From positions 468,517 through 532,516 of the forward strand of contig NZ_LMLZ01000012.1 of NCBI RefSeq assembly GCF_001422735.1: a DNA stretch of 64,000 bases, read 5' to 3'. How positions within the stretch are numbered: position 1 is the first letter of the stretch; each line of letters starts with the position of its first letter. The position numbers and the translations under genes are program-made. Of this stretch, positions 43,477-51,573 are shown in pieces. The notes beneath the pieces are model-generated. The model saw only the letters and a list, made by a program, of their open reading frames with translations. It did no database searches and was not told where the DNA came from. Origin of the DNA: Acidovorax sp. Leaf78 (lineage in GTDB: Bacteria > Pseudomonadota > Gammaproteobacteria > Burkholderiales > Burkholderiaceae_C).

Positions 43477-43950
43477 TCAGCCCCGAGGCGGGCCGCGCGC
43501 CTGGAACAGCGCGACATGCGCAGCGGCGGTGCGCAGCGCATGGTCGGCAGGCGGTGCGTGCGCAGGCACCGCGTCGGGCAGCGCCAGGGTGGCACTGTGC
43601 AGGGCATCGCCCAGCGCAAGCTGGTCGAGCAAAAGGCAATCCACGGGCGCGTGCTGCCCCAGGAACAGCGACCAGAGCCCGTGGCCGTGGGACGCAGCGG
43701 GCAGCGGCGCGGCATTGGCCGTGCCAGAGGCTGTCGCTGCCGATGCCAAGGGCAACGAAGACGCCAGGGCCGCGCTGTGCGCCAGCGCCTGCCCGGCATG
43801 CACCCGGTCCAACGCGCCGCCGTGCGCCACCTGGTGCAGCCGCCCCAGTGTCGGCACCACCACCAGGGCCAGCAGCAGCCACGCCAGCGCCAGCCGCACC
43901 AGGGCCTGGGTCTGCAGGCGGCCCGTCCACCGGCCCACACCGCCCGGCAT
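43477..43950 (-). CDS. DUF2946-like membrane-anchored protein
   Basis: 157 residues from ATG 43950. One N-terminal hydrophobic segment (ALVRLALAWLLLALVVVPTL) is followed by LHQVAHGG, an Ala-rich middle and conserved late elements HGHGLWSLFLGQHAPVDCLL, DQLALGDALHS and ALFQARGPPRG. The His and Cys residues and the FQARGPP end fit the DUF2946-type proteins often found beside metal-uptake receptors. It lies between DUF3299 and the zinc receptor. The frame stays open upstream to a TTG at 44088, so the start is uncertain. Confidence 0.65.
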   Translation of the reverse strand: MPGGVGRWTGRLQTQALVRLALAWLLLALVVVPTLGRLHQVAHGGALDRVHAGQALAHSAALASSLPLASAATASGTANAAPLPAASHGHGLWSLFLGQHAPVDCLLLDQLALGDALHSATLALPDAVPAHAPPADHALRTAAAHVALFQARGPPRG

Positions 43951-44106
43951 CTGCCAAGGCGCACCCTGCCCCGCGCTGCGGCGGGCAGGCGATGGCAGAT
44001 GCCGGCGTGGGCGGGATGGAACAGTCACGACAAGATGCAGTGCAAAAACGAAAGGGAATCCACCATTGAGGCAAGGCGCATGGCGCAAAACGCTGCGCCC
44101 CTGCGA

Positions 44107-44703
44107 TTATTTCACCGGCACGGCCTCCACCACGCGGTAATACAGGCCGTACTGGTCATTGTGGAGCACGGTGAACTTGCCCTCGACCACCACGGGCTCC
44201 ATCGAATAGCGCACGGGGGTCTTGGCCTTCACCTCGACCATGCTCTCGGGCCCCCCCGGCAGGCAGAACGAGCAGGTCAGCGGCACCGAAGTGAGCAGAA
44301 AGTGCGTCTGCGTGGCCTTGGCATCCAGCGGCATCATGAAACCCTGGATGCGCTGCGTGGTCTTGTCCATGCCCTTTTGCGCATCGCTGAACACGGGCAG
44401 GATGCCGTCCTTGGTGGTCTTCTTGGTCAGGTCGGTCAGCACCGACCAAGGAATCACATCCGTGCGCTGGGGCAGCGGCGCGATGGGACTGTTCGGGCTG
44501 TGATACCCCGCCCCCGAGCCCGACGGCACACCCGCCACCGGCGCTCCACCAGCACCCGCCGGCAACGGCGAACTGAGCACGGGCGCTGCGGAAGGCTTGG
44601 CTTGTGCCAGCGCGGTGCCAGAGACACCGACACCCAACGCCAGGGCCAAAGGCAGAGCGATAGAGCGCCCGGGCACAAACCGAGGCAACAAACGATGGTG
44701 CAT
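44107..44703 (-). CDS. DUF3299 exported protein (ZrgD-like)
   Basis: 198 residues with a signal peptide (SIALPLALALGVGVSGTALA). The DUF3299 domain has DVIPWSVLTDLTKK, RIQGFMMPLDAKATQTHFLL and the CSFCLPGGPESMVEVK motif, a likely metal- or thiol-active CxxC. In Vibrio, a DUF3299 protein belongs to the Zrg zinc uptake operon. Here it follows a Zur-ABC group and precedes the ZnuD-like receptor, which supports a role in periplasmic zinc handling. Confidence 0.85.
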   Translation of the reverse strand: MHHRLLPRFVPGRSIALPLALALGVGVSGTALAQAKPSAAPVLSSPLPAGAGGAPVAGVPSGSGAGYHSPNSPIAPLPQRTDVIPWSVLTDLTKKTTKDGILPVFSDAQKGMDKTTQRIQGFMMPLDAKATQTHFLLTSVPLTCSFCLPGGPESMVEVKAKTPVRYSMEPVVVEGKFTVLHNDQYGLYYRVVEAVPVK

Positions 44704-44861
44704 ATAAATCCCTTCCGTGAACGCCCTGCAAACACAAGGCCAGCCATTCCATCACCGCATCAACGCTGTCGATCAGCGGCTTGATTCCCCCCGAGCTTAT
44801 TTGCGGCTGCGCACTGCAAAACCGGCGCGCCCCCATACCAGTGCCCCCGTGGAACCGGCTC

Positions 44862-44920
44862 CGCCGGGCCACCGGGGGCGTCCCCCTCAGGGGGAAGGCG
44901 CGTAGCGCCTCAGGGGGAGC
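44862..44920. repeat. GC-rich palindromic repeat (REP-like)
   Basis: Composed of CCCCCTCAGGGGG, then GGCGCGTAGCGCC and CTCAGGGGG, giving nested hairpins. It sits just downstream of the small secreted protein gene. The type resembles repetitive extragenic elements in related genomes; only one copy was noticed in this window. Confidence 0.5.
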
Positions 44921-44921
44921 A

Positions 44922-45179
44922 TCAGTGCACGTGGCGCATCCCACAATACTTGCCAATCCCCAGACCCTTGCACGCGGTCTGGAGTTCCTTCTGGCAGGTG
45001 TCGTGGTCCTTGCCGGATTCCAGGCACTTGGCAGCGGCCTCGTGCGCGGCGGCCATGGCCCGGTGGCGCTCGATGTCGGCCTTGGTTTCCTTGTCGGAAT
45101 GCGCGCCCTGCGCGTTGGCCACGGCACCGGCCAACAGCAGCAATGGCACCAGGGCCAGGGTGGTGAACAGTTTTTTCAT
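44922..45179 (-). CDS. small secreted Cys/His-rich protein
   Basis: 85 residues with a Sec signal (KKLFTTLALVPLLLLAGAVA, cut near ANAQG). The mature part of about 60 residues holds four Cys (AKCLES, DTCQKE, TACKGL, KYCGM), seven His and a C-terminal MRHVH. A good ribosome binding site (GAAAGG) precedes the ATG. It lies 74 bases after the FtsX-type permease in the Zur-led gene run. I do not recognise a named family. The metal-ligand-rich composition and position suggest a periplasmic zinc carrier. Confidence 0.8.
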   Translation of the reverse strand: MKKLFTTLALVPLLLLAGAVANAQGAHSDKETKADIERHRAMAAAHEAAAKCLESGKDHDTCQKELQTACKGLGIGKYCGMRHVH

Positions 45180-45253
45180 GAAGAACCTTTCGAAGGATGG
45201 GGAGTGAAGTGAATGAAACGAAATGAACTGACGTGAAATGAAGAAGAGGAAGC

Positions 45254-46489
45254 TCAGGGCTGGCTCAGCAGGTCCGCCACCTCGGTGCGGTAGGCCTGCA
45301 TGGCTGGCAACAGCGCCGCCAGCGCCGCCACGGCACCGGCCAGCAGCGGCACGCCCGCCTCGGCCGGCAGCCACACCAGGCCGCTGACCGGCAGCAGGCC
45401 TTGAGACTGCAGCACCCAGCCCAGCGTGTGCGCCAGGGCGTGGCCCATCAGCAAGCCCAGGGCCGACGCCATGGCGGCCAGCCACAGCGCCTCCCACAGC
45501 ACCAGCCCGGCCACGCGGCCGGGGGGGGCGCCCAGCATGCGCAGCATGGCCAGGTCGGCCCGGCGCTCGCGCACCGCGTTCCACAGCGCAATGAACACGC
45601 TGAGCGCGGCCACGGCCAGCAGCACGCCGCCAAACGCGCGCAGCACATCGGCTCCCACACCCAGCAGGCGCAGCAGGCGCGTCACCTCGATGGCGGGCGC
45701 GGCGGCCTGCAAGGCGGTGTCGGCATTGATCTGGCGCGGCAGCGTGACGGCGGCCAGGGGCGTGCGGTAGCGCAGCAGTGCCACGGTCACTTCGCGCTCT
45801 TCCTTCAATATCTCCAGGTCCTCGGGCTCGGTGGCCGTGGCGGTCTCGTGCACCATCCAGACGGATTCGGTGCTGGTCAGCACAAGGCGGTCGAGCACGC
45901 AGGCGCAAGGCGCCAGCACGCCGCTCACGCGGTAGGGATGGTCGCCGTGCGCGTGCCCTCCCCCGCCCAGGCCGTGGCTGCCGATGAAGGTGGCGCCCAC
46001 CAGCGGCGCACCGCCGTGGTCGGGCTTGACAATGCCGCGCGCCACGCTGGCGCCCAGCACGGCGTCCATGGGCTGCTGCCACAAGCCGCCTTCGGCCAGG
46101 GTGGCGCCGTAGTGCGACACATAGTCCGGCGTGGTGCCCACGATGCGGTAGCCCTGGTAGCTGTCGCCCAGGCTCAGCGGGATGACCTGCGCCACCAGCG
46201 GGTTCTTTTGCAGCGCCTGCACCTCTTGCAGCGGGATGTTGCCCGTGGGCACGTCGATGTGGAACACGCCCGCCAGGATCAGTTGCAGCGGGCTGCCCTT
46301 GGCGCCCACCACCAGGTCGATGCCGTCGAGGTCGCGCTCAAAAGCTGTGTCGAGCTGCGTGGCCACCAGCAGCACCAGCGTGATGGCGGCCAGGCCCAGC
46401 GTGAGCACCAGCAGGTTGAGCACGGCGGCCAGCGGACGGGACCACAGGTAGCGCCATGACAGGGATGCGAGCTTTACTATGTTTTTCAT
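45254..46489 (-). CDS. FtsX-type ABC permease (ZrgC-like)
   Basis: 411 residues of the FtsX/MacB permease fold. One N-terminal helix (AVLNLLVLTLGLAAITLVLL) is followed by a large periplasmic domain (about 45-275), then three C-terminal helices (VLLAVAALSVFIALWNAVRE onward). The periplasmic part includes a His-rich stretch GSHGLGGGGHAHGDHPYR and CAC. The start overlaps the ATPase stop by four bases. With Zur and the ATPase it forms a zinc-related ABC module like ZrgBC. Confidence 0.88.
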   Translation of the reverse strand: MKNIVKLASLSWRYLWSRPLAAVLNLLVLTLGLAAITLVLLVATQLDTAFERDLDGIDLVVGAKGSPLQLILAGVFHIDVPTGNIPLQEVQALQKNPLVAQVIPLSLGDSYQGYRIVGTTPDYVSHYGATLAEGGLWQQPMDAVLGASVARGIVKPDHGGAPLVGATFIGSHGLGGGGHAHGDHPYRVSGVLAPCACVLDRLVLTSTESVWMVHETATATEPEDLEILKEEREVTVALLRYRTPLAAVTLPRQINADTALQAAAPAIEVTRLLRLLGVGADVLRAFGGVLLAVAALSVFIALWNAVRERRADLAMLRMLGAPPGRVAGLVLWEALWLAAMASALGLLMGHALAHTLGWVLQSQGLLPVSGLVWLPAEAGVPLLAGAVAALAALLPAMQAYRTEVADLLSQP

Positions 46490-47166
46490 AGCTGGTTGCG
46501 CCCGTCCAGAGCGCGGTGGGCCGCTGTTTCATTCAAATCCAGCTGCTGCGCGCCGGCCAGCGCCTGCACCACGCGCTGGTCGTGCGTGGCGATGACCAGG
46601 CTGGCGCCACACGCGGCGGCGCTGCGCTGCAGCAGGGACAGCGCGTCGGCGGCGGCTTCGTCGTCCAGGCTGGCGGTGGGTTCGTCGGCCAGCAGCAGCT
46701 CGGGCGCCAGCAGCACCGCCCGCGCCAGCGCCACGCGCTGCGCCTGCCCGCCCGAGATCTGGTGCGGCTTGCGCGCGGCCAGCTCTGCCACACCCAGTTG
46801 CGCCAGCGCGCGGGCTATTGCAGAGTCGTCGCGCGGCAGCCCGGCTGCAAAGTAGACCAGGCCCAGGTTGTCCGCCACGGTGAGCGCGCTGGACAGGTGC
46901 AGCTTTTGCGGCAAGAACCCGATGCTGCGCGCGCGCCAGGCATCGAGCTCCGCGCCGCGCTGCGTGCCCAGCTGCAGGCCGCCCACGAACAGGTCACCGC
47001 CGCTCGCGCCGCGCAGGCCGGCAATGAGCGACAGCCAGGTGGACTTGCCCGTGCCCGAACGGCCGCGCAGCAGCAGCGTGCCGCCCTGGTTCAGGTCCAC
47101 ATCCGGAAAGCGCAGCGGCGCATCGCCCGTGGGGTAGGTGTAGGCAAGCCCTCGGGTCCGGATCAT
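46486..47166 (-). CDS. ABC transporter ATP-binding protein (ZrgB/LolD-like)
   Basis: 226 residues. Walker A is RGRSGTGKSTWLSLIAGL, the Q-loop area is FLPQKLHLSSAL, the signature ISGGQAQRVALARAV, and Walker B ELLLADEPTASLDDEA with ATHDQRV. This is the ATPase type that partners FtsX/MacB permeases. The start at 47166 overlaps the Zur stop by four bases, and its own stop overlaps the permease start, so three genes are translationally coupled. Confidence 0.9.
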   Translation of the reverse strand: MIRTRGLAYTYPTGDAPLRFPDVDLNQGGTLLLRGRSGTGKSTWLSLIAGLRGASGGDLFVGGLQLGTQRGAELDAWRARSIGFLPQKLHLSSALTVADNLGLVYFAAGLPRDDSAIARALAQLGVAELAARKPHQISGGQAQRVALARAVLLAPELLLADEPTASLDDEAAADALSLLQRSAAACGASLVIATHDQRVVQALAGAQQLDLNETAAHRALDGRNQL

Positions 47167-47642
47167 GCCGCCGCGCCCTCGGCAGGGTGCGCGCAGCCCG
47201 CGCAGCGGCCCCGCACGGCGATGTCCACCGCCAGGCTCTCGTGCCCTGCGGTGGCCAGCGCCTGCAGCACCTGCTTCAACGCTGTCTGCACCTTGGCAGA
47301 GCCTTGCGACAGGCGGAACTGGCGGTGGCAGTCGTCGCATTCAAAGCGCGGTGCAGCGCCGTCCTCGCCTTGGGGTGCGAGCGCATACCGCGTCACGCGG
47401 GCGGCATCCACCTGCTTGTGCAGCAGTCCGGCCGCGGCAAAACGGTCGAGCATGCGATAGACGGTGACTTTGTTGACCGGGGCGCCGGCAGTGGCCAGGG
47501 CGGCCTCGACTTCGGGTTCGGAGAAGGCTGCGTCTGGGCGGGCTGCGTACAGCGCTGCCAGTGCGCGTGTGGCACGGGTCGCACGCATACCTGCGGGCAG
47601 CGACCAAGTGGGGCTGGATGGGCGTGAAGACGTGGCAGGCAT
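47163..47642 (-). CDS. zur: Fur family zinc uptake regulator
   Basis: 159 residues. The winged-helix recognition region is GAPVNKVTVYRMLDRFAAAG, and the C-terminal domain has FECDDCHRQ and CAGCAHP, the two CxxC pairs that hold structural zinc. It leads a coupled operon with an ABC transporter, and a good palindrome lies just upstream, so it probably represses its own operon when zinc is sufficient. The start at 47642 (MPATSSRPSSPTW) is the best of several; there is no strong ribosome binding site. Confidence 0.9.
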   Translation of the reverse strand: MPATSSRPSSPTWSLPAGMRATRATRALAALYAARPDAAFSEPEVEAALATAGAPVNKVTVYRMLDRFAAAGLLHKQVDAARVTRYALAPQGEDGAAPRFECDDCHRQFRLSQGSAKVQTALKQVLQALATAGHESLAVDIAVRGRCAGCAHPAEGAAA

Positions 47643-47667
47643 GGACAGCGATGGGCAAGCAGAGTGG

Positions 47668-47690
47668 ATAACGCAATCGGGTTGCATTAT
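47668..47690. promoter_or_regulatory. palindrome upstream of zur, probable Zur box
   Basis: ATAACGCAA (47668-47676) and TTGCATTAT (47682-47690) form an inverted repeat (8 of 9 pairs) around TCGGG, 26 bases before the zur start. Position and AT-type half-sites fit an autoregulatory Fur-family operator. Confidence 0.6.
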
Positions 47691-47801
47691 GCCTGCCGTG
47701 TTCGTCGCTGAACCTGGGTGTACCCAGGAACTGCAAGGGCACTTTGCAACATCCGCATGGGCCACGCAGGTCGCAGCGCTTCAGGCGCCCGGGGCGAGTG
47801 G

Positions 47802-48290
47802 CTAGATGCGCAGCATCAGCGTCATGGGATGCAGGGGCGATTCCTTGAACCCGTAGTGCTCGTAAAAACGCTTGGCTTTCTCATGCAACGCGTGGACGAG
47901 AACGGCACGAACCCCGGCGTTTTGCGACACCGCCACGGCCCTGTGCACGGCATCCTGCAGCAGTGCGCCCCCCAGTTGAAGGCCCTGGGCCTGCCGGGCG
48001 ACCGCGAGCCGCGCCAGCACCATCACAGGAATGGGGTCCGGCATATTGCGGCGCACGCCGCTGGTCGCCATCTGGTGCGACACAGCGCCTGCCGCCATGG
48101 CGTAGTAACCCACGACACGCCCGTCAGCGCCTGCCACCACGAACGTGCGGCTTGCCCCGCTCAATTGATTGGCCAGAGCGCGGCGCTTGAGCCAGTCATC
48201 GAGCGTAGGCTCTCCGCAGGCAAAACCGTCGAGCTGATGGTGGGTGGCCAGAGGCTGTGGCGCACTGCACTGCAAACCCATGCCGCTCAT
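47802..48290 (-). CDS. GNAT toxin of a type II toxin-antitoxin pair (TacT-like)
   Basis: 162-residue acetyltransferase. Family features are LDGFACGEPTLDDWLKRRAL at the start, TFVVAGADGRVVGYYAMAAG, and the acetyl-CoA region VLARLAVARQAQGLQLGGAL with YEHYGFKESP. TacT-type toxins acetylate aminoacyl-tRNA and stop translation. It is five bases after a DUF1778 antitoxin gene, the usual partner and order. Both genes appear intact. Confidence 0.9.
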   Translation of the reverse strand: MSGMGLQCSAPQPLATHHQLDGFACGEPTLDDWLKRRALANQLSGASRTFVVAGADGRVVGYYAMAAGAVSHQMATSGVRRNMPDPIPVMVLARLAVARQAQGLQLGGALLQDAVHRAVAVSQNAGVRAVLVHALHEKAKRFYEHYGFKESPLHPMTLMLRI

Positions 48291-48295
48291 GCTGC

Positions 48296-48559
48296 TTACG
48301 CGGTCCAGGGAGCCTTGACGGCCATGAGTCGTTCCAAACCTTCGTTGGAGGTACGGGGGGCGTCCAGCAGGGCTGTGAACTGCTTGAACTTGTCTGTATC
48401 CAGGCTGAAGAACACCTGATCGAGCACCACAGCCTGCGCGCGGTCACAAGCCGCTTCCAGCATGAAATCGGAGCGGTTTTTGCCGAGCAGGCTGGCCGCA
48501 TGGTCGATCAAGTCACGTTGCTCGGGCAGCGCCCTGAGATTGATGGCAGCGTCGCGCAT
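48296..48559 (-). CDS. DUF1778 ribbon-helix-helix antitoxin (TacA-like)
   Basis: 87 residues from MRDAAINLRALPEQ with an AGGAG before the ATG. The N-terminal ribbon-helix-helix (NLRALPEQRDLIDHAASLLG, SDFMLEAACDRA) binds DNA, and the C-terminal tail (LDAPRTSNEGLERLM) binds the toxin. Two dyads built on TGTAT lie upstream and are probable autoregulatory operators. An upstream ATG in the same frame is less likely. Confidence 0.9.
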   Translation of the reverse strand: MRDAAINLRALPEQRDLIDHAASLLGKNRSDFMLEAACDRAQAVVLDQVFFSLDTDKFKQFTALLDAPRTSNEGLERLMAVKAPWTA

Positions 48560-48570
48560 GGCAACTCCTG

Positions 48571-48626
48571 TGTGTATGCAATAGATACACAAACTTTAGA
48601 TCAATGTATATCCGTTGTCAATACAT
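48571..48626. promoter_or_regulatory. two dyads, probable antitoxin operators
   Basis: TGTGTAT and ATACACA (48571-48577, 48585-48591) and ATGTAT and ATACAT (48604-48609, 48621-48626) lie directly before the antitoxin start. They share the TGTAT half-site and fit cooperative binding by a ribbon-helix-helix protein. Confidence 0.6.
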
Positions 48627-48661
48627 ACGCCAGCGCATCATTGCACGACCGCAGTCCCAGC

Positions 48662-49204
48662 TCAACCCTTCACGTACCGCGCAAACGTCTTCCTGAACTT
48701 CTCCACCTTCGGCCCCACCACAAACGCGCAGTAACCCGCATTCGGGTTCCGCGCAAAGTAGTCCTGGTGGTAGGCCTCGGCCGTGCTGTAGTTCTGCAGC
48801 GGCTTGACCTCGGTGGTGATGGGCGCGCCGAACAGCTTGTCCTGCGACATCTGGCGGATCATCGCGTTGGCTGCCTCGCCATCCTCGGGCTTGTCGAAGT
48901 AGATGCCGCTGCGGTACTGCGTGCCCACGTCGTTGCCCTGGCGGTTGAGGGTGGTCGGGTCGTGGGTGTGAAAGAAGATTTCCAGCACTTCTTCCAGGCT
49001 GATCTCGTCAGCGTCGTACGTCAGCCGCACCACCTCGGCGTGGCCGGTGTCGCCCTGGCAGATCTGCTCGTAGGTGGGGTTGATGGTCTGGCCGTTGGTG
49101 TAGCCGCTTTCCACGTCGGTGATGCCGCGCACGCGGTCGAACACGGCCTCGGTGCACCAGAAGCAGCCGCCGCCCAGGGTGATGGTTTGAAGGTTCTGTG
49201 CCAT
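48662..49204 (-). CDS. msrA: peptide methionine (S)-S-oxide reductase
   Basis: 180 residues. The active site is GGGCFWCTEAVF (catalytic C14), with the family motifs SGYTNGQTINPTYEQICQG, GHAEVV, FFHTHDPTTLNRQGNDVGTQ and QDYFARNP. It repairs oxidised methionine using thioredoxin. The start at 49204 has GGAG six to nine bases upstream; a second ATG four codons earlier is possible. Confidence 0.96.
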   Translation of the reverse strand: MAQNLQTITLGGGCFWCTEAVFDRVRGITDVESGYTNGQTINPTYEQICQGDTGHAEVVRLTYDADEISLEEVLEIFFHTHDPTTLNRQGNDVGTQYRSGIYFDKPEDGEAANAMIRQMSQDKLFGAPITTEVKPLQNYSTAEAYHQDYFARNPNAGYCAFVVGPKVEKFRKTFARYVKG

Positions 49205-49297
49205 GTGGGTCTCCATGCGATGAATGGTTTCAGGGGCATGGTACGCGGCGCCCGGTAACGCAGTGCGGGCGGGGGCATTGGGCCGCCCGCTGGTTCG

Positions 49298-50170
49298 TCA
49301 TTCGTACTGTCTGCCCTGCTCCATCAGCTCGGGCGTGCCGATCAGCGCGTTGAGCCCGTCGAAATCGAGCATCTGGTCCTTGAACGGCGCCGTGGTCTGG
49401 TGCGCGTGCAGGCTGGCGTAGTAGCCCTGCAGGGTATGGGCCACCGCCCGTGCTGTGCCACCGGGGAAGATGGCGATGCGAAAACCGCGCTCGCCCAGCT
49501 CCTGCGCGCTTTGCACCGGGGTCTTGCCGCCCTCGACCATGTTGGCCAGCAAGGGGATGCGGTGGGCGAAACGCTGGCAGGCGGCGTCCATCTGTTCGGG
49601 CGTGCGCAGGGCTTCGATGAAGAGCGCATCCACGCCGCACTCCAGGTAGCGCTCGGCCCGGTCGAACGCGGCCTCTATGCCCTCGACCGCCAGCGCGTCG
49701 GTGCGCGCCAGGATCAGGGTGCTGGCGTCGCGGCGGGCGTCGAGCGCGGCGCGCAGCTTGCCGCACATCTCGGCGGCGGGCACCACGGTCTTGCCGTCCA
49801 GGTGGCCGCAGCGTTTGGGAAAGCCCTGGTCCTCGATCTGCACCATGGCCGCGCCCGCGCGCTCGAAGCCGCGCACCGTGCGCTGCACGTTCAGCGCGTT
49901 GCCAAAGCCGGTGTCGGCATCCACGATGACGGGCTTGCGCACCCGCTCGGTGATGCGCGCCAGGGTGTCTTCCACCTCGGTGTAGGTGGTCAGGCCCACA
50001 TCGGAGCGGCCCAGCCGTGTGTAGGCGATGGAGGCGCCGGAGAGGTACAGCGCCTCGAAGCCGGCCTGCTCGGCCACCAGGGCGCTCAACGCGTCGTAGA
50101 TGCCTGGGGCCAGAAGGATGTTCGGCTGCTGCAGCCGTTCGTGCAGGGTCATGGCAGTCATGGCGGTCAT
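49298..50170 (-). CDS. isocitrate lyase/PEP mutase family enzyme (2,3-dimethylmalate lyase-like)
   Basis: 290 residues of the PEP mutase/isocitrate lyase superfamily. Metal-binding DADTGFGN, the lyase loop PKRCGHLDGK (with catalytic Cys) and ARTDALAVEGIEAAFDRAER are present. The KRCGH loop marks carbon-carbon lyases that split substituted malates into pyruvate and a carboxylic acid. It is the last gene of the catabolic operon and overlaps the flavoprotein stop by four bases. The exact substrate is inferred, perhaps 2,3-dimethylmalate or a relative. Three in-frame ATG codons lie at the start. Confidence 0.88.
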   Translation of the reverse strand: MTAMTAMTLHERLQQPNILLAPGIYDALSALVAEQAGFEALYLSGASIAYTRLGRSDVGLTTYTEVEDTLARITERVRKPVIVDADTGFGNALNVQRTVRGFERAGAAMVQIEDQGFPKRCGHLDGKTVVPAAEMCGKLRAALDARRDASTLILARTDALAVEGIEAAFDRAERYLECGVDALFIEALRTPEQMDAACQRFAHRIPLLANMVEGGKTPVQSAQELGERGFRIAIFPGGTARAVAHTLQGYYASLHAHQTTAPFKDQMLDFDGLNALIGTPELMEQGRQYE

Positions 50171-51573
50171 GGTTTGGAACCCGTAGGGGGACGAAGCAGA
50201 TGGGCGGCGGTGTAGGCCGCCAGGTAGCCGCCGGCCACGGCGCTCAGCAGGCCGTTGCCCGAGAGGTAACCCCAGACGGCATCGCCCGAGACACCACGCG
50301 CCGCGCCGCCTGCGGCCAGCAGGTTGGGAAACGGGCGGCCCTGGGTGTCGAGCACGCGGCACTGCGCGTCGATGTCGAGCCCGCCCTGGGTATGGAACAG
50401 CGCGCCGGTGACCTTGACGGCGCAAAACGGCGCCTGCAGCGCTCGCGTGCCCGGGCGGGGGTACGGGCCCTGCCCTGCCAGCGTGGCCGCCAGCGCGGTG
50501 TCGTCGCAGCCTATCAAGGCCGCCAGCGCCTGCACGCTGTCGCAGTGCTTCACCGCGCCCGCGGCTTCGGCGTCGACGAAGTCCGGAAAGCCGCGCGCCA
50601 GGGCCAGAATGGGCGCGTCGAACACGTTCCAGGCCACGCCGCCCGGCTGGGCCAGCACATGCACCGAGGCCTCGGAGTAGCCCTGTGTCTCGTCATGAAA
50701 GCGACGGCCCTGCGCGTTGACCTGCATTCCGCCTTCCATCATCAGCGCCCACGAGATCAGCGCGCCCTGCGGTATGGCCCACGAGCCGTGGCCCTGGTAG
50801 CCACCCAGGTCCGCCAGGCGCGCGCCCAGTGCGCGGCCCCAGGCGATGGCGCTGCCGTCGTTGCCGGTGTGGCCGGCGAACAGGGCGTCGCGCATTTCGG
50901 GCAACAGTTCGCGCACCATGGCGGCATTGCCGCCGAAGCCGTTGCAGGCCAGGATGACCGCATCGCACGACAGATGCTCCAGCGTGCCGTCCGGCCGCTC
51001 GTAGCCCACGCCCAGCAGCAGGCCGGTGTCGTCGGCCCACAGCTCGCGCACGGCGGCGTCGGTGACCAGGGGAATGTCGGCGGCCGCCACCGCGTTGGCC
51101 AGCCGGTCCATCAGGCCCACACCGGTCTTCTCGGGCACCGCGTGCATGCGGCGCACGCTGTGGCCGGGGTACAAGAATCCATCGAGCACCTGCCATTCCA
51201 GGCCATGGCGGTCCTGCAGCGCATCGAGCGCGGGGCCGATGGCGCGGGCGTAGGCCTGCACCAGTTGCGGCGCTGCCCTGCCCTTGGCCTTGGCGGTGAT
51301 GTCGGCGGCAAAACGTTCGGCGCTGTCCGCAATGCCCAGATCCTTTTGCACTTGTGTGCCCGGTGCCGGGATGAAGCCTGAGGACAGCGCTGATGAGCCC
51401 GTGGGCGTGGCGTCGCGCTCCAGCACGGCGCAGTCCACACCCAGGTCGTGCAGCATCAGCGCCGCGGTCAGGCCGCAGGCGCCACCGCCCACGATGGCGA
51501 CAGGCACATGGTTGTCCTGCGCGGCCGCCGGCATGCTGTCGGCGCGGCGGATGGTCGGCAGCGTGCTGCTCAT
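50167..51573 (-). CDS. FAD-dependent oxidoreductase, fumarate reductase/KstD-like
   Basis: 468 residues. The N-terminal dinucleotide motif is VAIVGGGACGLTAALML followed by VLERDATPTGSSALSSG. The substrate cap domain has HGSWAIPQGALISWALMMEG, and the C-terminal FAD closure is NLLAAGGAARGVSGDAVWGY with SGNGLLSAVAGG. Members reduce or introduce a C=C bond next to a carboxyl or keto group. No signal peptide, so it is cytoplasmic. Coupled on both sides by four-base overlaps. It may act on the unsaturated or saturated acid intermediate of the operon pathway. Confidence 0.85.
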   Translation of the reverse strand: MSSTLPTIRRADSMPAAAQDNHVPVAIVGGGACGLTAALMLHDLGVDCAVLERDATPTGSSALSSGFIPAPGTQVQKDLGIADSAERFAADITAKAKGRAAPQLVQAYARAIGPALDALQDRHGLEWQVLDGFLYPGHSVRRMHAVPEKTGVGLMDRLANAVAAADIPLVTDAAVRELWADDTGLLLGVGYERPDGTLEHLSCDAVILACNGFGGNAAMVRELLPEMRDALFAGHTGNDGSAIAWGRALGARLADLGGYQGHGSWAIPQGALISWALMMEGGMQVNAQGRRFHDETQGYSEASVHVLAQPGGVAWNVFDAPILALARGFPDFVDAEAAGAVKHCDSVQALAALIGCDDTALAATLAGQGPYPRPGTRALQAPFCAVKVTGALFHTQGGLDIDAQCRVLDTQGRPFPNLLAAGGAARGVSGDAVWGYLSGNGLLSAVAGGYLAAYTAAHLLRPPTGSKP

